Shown here in pieces: positions 61,698 to 64,000 of a stretch of 64,000 nt of DNA. The position numbers and the translations under genes were made by a program. The stretch comes from Paraburkholderia sp. HP33-1 (GTDB lineage: Bacteria > Pseudomonadota > Gammaproteobacteria > Burkholderiales > Burkholderiaceae): positions 1 to 64,000 of the forward strand of contig NZ_JAJEJR010000003.1 in NCBI RefSeq assembly GCF_021390595.1, read 5' to 3'. The notes under the pieces are model-generated. The model saw only the letters and a program-made list of their open reading frames with translations. It ran no database searches and was not told where the DNA came from. Each line of letters opens with the position of its first letter. Positions within the stretch are counted from its first letter, which is position 1.

Positions 61698-63359
61698 ATG
61701 TTGATGACTGATCCGATGCTCGCCGACCTCTGGCAAAAATCGCGTGCCACGCTAGGCGCCCAGTTCGAACAGCGAGCACCGAGCGCCGTCTTTCTCGAAG
61801 GCTCGATCGCCGAAGGCTTCGGTAATGAGCGCTCCGACGTCGACTTCGTCGCGATCGTCGATAGCGGGATTGAGCCGGCCACGATGCCGTACATCCTGTT
61901 CATCGACGGCCGCCGCGTCGAAGTAAGGTTGCTGAGTCCGGCGCGCCTGCGCCGCGAACTCGCGCAAGTTCGCGAAGCGCTCGGCAAAGGCCGTCGCGCG
62001 GTCGCGCGGCTGTCGTGGAATCTGCTCGAGCGTTGCCAGCGCTTTATCGGCGCGCTGCCGATCGACAACCCGGCGTTGATCGAGACGCTGCAAGCGGAGC
62101 TCGGCCGCGAGGCGCTCTGCGAGGCGGTAGCGCTGTGGTTCGAGGATTTCGCGCGTCAGACCGGCCGCTATGCGGTGGCGATGTTCGCGCTCGGCGAGCC
62201 CGACTACGCCCGCGCCTGGATCGGGACCGCCGCGTTTCACGCGGCCAAGAGTCACGTGGCGCGCCTCGGCGAGTGCTACATGAGCCCGAAATGGCTGTCG
62301 CTGCAACTCGAACGCGCAGCCGTCGATGCAGGGCGCGCCGGCCGTCTCTGGAACCTGCTGCACGCGCCGCGCGAGCATGGCACCGAAAGCGGGCTGCTCG
62401 CGGCGGGCGTCGCGCTGATCCGCGAGTTCGGCGTCAACGGTGTGAGCCTCGTGGCCGACAACGTGCTGATCGGCCCTGGCAAAGACACGACGACCTGGCA
62501 GATCGGCGAACGGGTCCATGTGCTGCGAGGCAGCGACGTGTTTGCGCTCGACGACGAAGCCGCCCAGGCCTGGCGGTCGATCACCTTCGACGCGCCATGC
62601 ACGGCGATCGCCAGCCGTGGCGACGCGCAGGCGGCCAGCCGGCGCCGCGCGCTGATCGCCGACTTCAGCCGGCTCGGCCTCGTGAGCCTGCGCTGGAAGG
62701 GCGGCGGAGAAATCCACGCCCGTCAGCAGGCGACGTCGACGCCGGTGTCCCGTGCGCCCCTGATCTCAATCGACGGTGCGCGTCTCGCGGCCGGCCGCGC
62801 GAGCGGTGCCCAGTTGCTGCCGATGCCCGCCGGGCGCTTCGCCGAAGCGGGGCTCGAGATGATCTGGGCCAACATTGGCCTCGAGAACGCGCGTGAGGAC
62901 GCCCAAGGCGCACTCCAGCGCGGCCAATGGAAGGTGCTCGAATACGCGCTGCAACGGATGATGCAGACCGCCTGCATGGTCACGCTCGGGGCGCACGGTG
63001 TGACGCCGCAGTCGACGATGGAAGAAGCGACGCTCGACGCGATCCGGCTGCTGCCGCTCGATGCGGTGCTGATCGACGGCATCCGCGAACTCGAACAGTG
63101 TTCGATCGGATCGGCACGCGATGCGCAGCGCTACGTCGCGCTGGCCGATGAGCTCGCGCAGCGTCTGCGCAACCTCGGCGGCGACCCGCAATTTCCAGCG
63201 AGCTTCGATACGGCGTCGGGTTGGCGCGGCACGATCCACGCCGCCTACGACTGGATCAACCTCGGCGCGCATCTGCACGCGCGCTTCCCGCAGACCGCTC
63301 ACGGCGGACGCGGTACCGCCGAGGAAGCGAGAGATCTGCTCGCTTCGTCGAGCACCTGA
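61698..63359 (+). CDS. Nucleotidyltransferase-domain protein
   Basis: 553 residues. The N-terminal 100 residues form a polymerase-beta-type nucleotidyltransferase domain: VFLEGSIAEGFGNERSDVDF with GS at 35-36 and catalytic DxD at 47-49. The long helical C-terminal part (about 100-553) has no domain I can name. Close relatives with this architecture are not known to me. It could transfer a nucleotide to an antibiotic-like product or act on a protein. 18 bp after the SDR gene. Activity unknown. Confidence 0.7.
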   Translation: MLMTDPMLADLWQKSRATLGAQFEQRAPSAVFLEGSIAEGFGNERSDVDFVAIVDSGIEPATMPYILFIDGRRVEVRLLSPARLRRELAQVREALGKGRRAVARLSWNLLERCQRFIGALPIDNPALIETLQAELGREALCEAVALWFEDFARQTGRYAVAMFALGEPDYARAWIGTAAFHAAKSHVARLGECYMSPKWLSLQLERAAVDAGRAGRLWNLLHAPREHGTESGLLAAGVALIREFGVNGVSLVADNVLIGPGKDTTTWQIGERVHVLRGSDVFALDDEAAQAWRSITFDAPCTAIASRGDAQAASRRRALIADFSRLGLVSLRWKGGGEIHARQQATSTPVSRAPLISIDGARLAAGRASGAQLLPMPAGRFAEAGLEMIWANIGLENAREDAQGALQRGQWKVLEYALQRMMQTACMVTLGAHGVTPQSTMEEATLDAIRLLPLDAVLIDGIRELEQCSIGSARDAQRYVALADELAQRLRNLGGDPQFPASFDTASGWRGTIHAAYDWINLGAHLHARFPQTAHGGRGTAEEARDLLASSST

Positions 63360-63374
63360 CCAACGGGGACCGCA

Positions 63375-64000
63375 ATGAAGTTAGACACCATTACGCCTGC
63401 ACGCGGGCAATTCGAAGCGGCAGGAAGCTGCGCGCCACACGAGGTCCACCCCGCGAGCGGCAGCGCCGCCCCGGCAGCATCGTCACGCGTGATCCTGACC
63501 GCGGCGAGTCCGGCCGACACCATCGAGCGGCTCGCCGGCAATAAGGGCAGATCGCTCCATCGGCTCGCGAACCTCGGCGTAGCGGTGCCGCACTGGGCGA
63601 TCCTCGGTACCGACTGCTTCGCGGACTTCCGGCGCGATGCGGGCCTCGATCAAACCATCGCCGCGCTGCTGCGCGACTTCACGCCCGCGAATGCCGCCGC
63701 GATCGCGAGCACGATCCGCGAGGCCGTGCTGACTTGTGACATGAGCGCCGCGTTGCGCGCCGACATCGCACGCGCGTACGACAGCATCGGAGACGGGCCG
63801 CTCGCGGTGCGCTCGTCCGGTGTCGAAGAAGACAGCGCGAGCTTCTCGTTTGCAGGCCAGTTCGACACGTTCCTCGACGTCCGCGGTCTCGACTCGACGC
63901 TCGAACATGTGCGCCGGTGCTGGGCTTCTGCCTGGTCCGAGCGCTCGCTACGCTACCGGCATCAGCACGGACTCGATATCGCCGGCGCCGGCATGGCCGT
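63375..64000 (+). CDS. PEP-synthase/PPDK-like protein, N-terminal part (cut by window edge)
   Basis: Reads 208 codons from the ATG at 63375 to the edge; GGGGA upstream. IERLAGNKGRSLHRLANLGV, VPHWAILGTDCF and LAVRSSGVEEDSASFSFAGQ, FDTFLDV match the PEP/pyruvate-binding (ATP-grasp) domain of pyruvate phosphate dikinase, PEP synthase and rifampicin phosphotransferase. The swivelling His domain would be beyond the edge, so the class cannot be settled. Last visible gene of the plus-strand arm; could phosphorylate a pathway intermediate. Confidence 0.8.
   Translation, partial: MKLDTITPARGQFEAAGSCAPHEVHPASGSAAPAASSRVILTAASPADTIERLAGNKGRSLHRLANLGVAVPHWAILGTDCFADFRRDAGLDQTIAALLRDFTPANAAAIASTIREAVLTCDMSAALRADIARAYDSIGDGPLAVRSSGVEEDSASFSFAGQFDTFLDVRGLDSTLEHVRRCWASAWSERSLRYRHQHGLDIAGAGMA

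Overview
The window is GC-rich, densely coded DNA from a Burkholderiaceae bacterium, most likely Paraburkholderia or a close relative. That call rests on a squalene-hopene cyclase, a PHB-type phasin, a form I CO dehydrogenase cluster with the haem regulator RcoM (known from Burkholderia xenovorans), and a KfrA-like protein that suggests a second chromosome, chromid or megaplasmid. No rRNA, tRNA, replication origin or CRISPR array was seen.

Layout. 1-997: partial squalene-hopene cyclase. 1059-7592: TetR regulator divergent from a complete valine/isobutyryl-CoA degradation operon (acyl-CoA dehydrogenase, mmsA, mmsB, enoyl-CoA hydratase, 3-hydroxyisobutyryl-CoA hydrolase). 7739-10795: hybrid sensor kinase. 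10861-12579: integral-membrane alpha/beta-hydrolase. 12669-15342: operon of flavin monooxygenase, RidA, DUF1028 and a collapsed argE. 15516-22181: LysR regulator, Rieske oxygenase of the quaternary-amine type and a PotABCD-like ABC importer; the same operator-like element lies on both sides of the regulator gene. 22182-26430: mosaic of remnants around a lipoprotein, an SDR and a P-loop kinase. 26517-34777: reductive pyrimidine degradation (PreA/PreT, hydantoinase, amidohydrolase, NCS1 permease) with a divergent RutR-like TetR regulator. 34807-44345: aerobic CO oxidation, coxM-S-L-G-D-E-F plus a MocA-like cytidylyltransferase, divergent from rcoM. 44371-47073: MFS transporter and KfrA-like protein. 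47074-53000: accessory stretch with a 199-bp tandem duplication, an SGNH lipoprotein, a molybdo-hydroxylase pseudogene, small proteins, phasin, XRE regulator and hemerythrin.

53006-64000: the most unusual region. Two divergent operons share one promoter region. The minus-strand arm encodes a GHMP-fold protein (beta-RFAP-synthase-like), a 1008-residue fusion of a radical SAM enzyme with a tryptophanase/tyrosine phenol-lyase-type PLP lyase, and a thymidylate-kinase-like protein. The plus-strand arm encodes a Coq4-like protein, an acyl carrier protein, a UbiA-family prenyltransferase, a thioester-reductase-like SDR, a nucleotidyltransferase-domain protein and the start of a PEP-synthase/PPDK-type phosphotransferase. 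I recognise each family but not the combination. It looks like an undescribed pathway that makes a small aromatic, quinone-like or prenylated molecule or cofactor.
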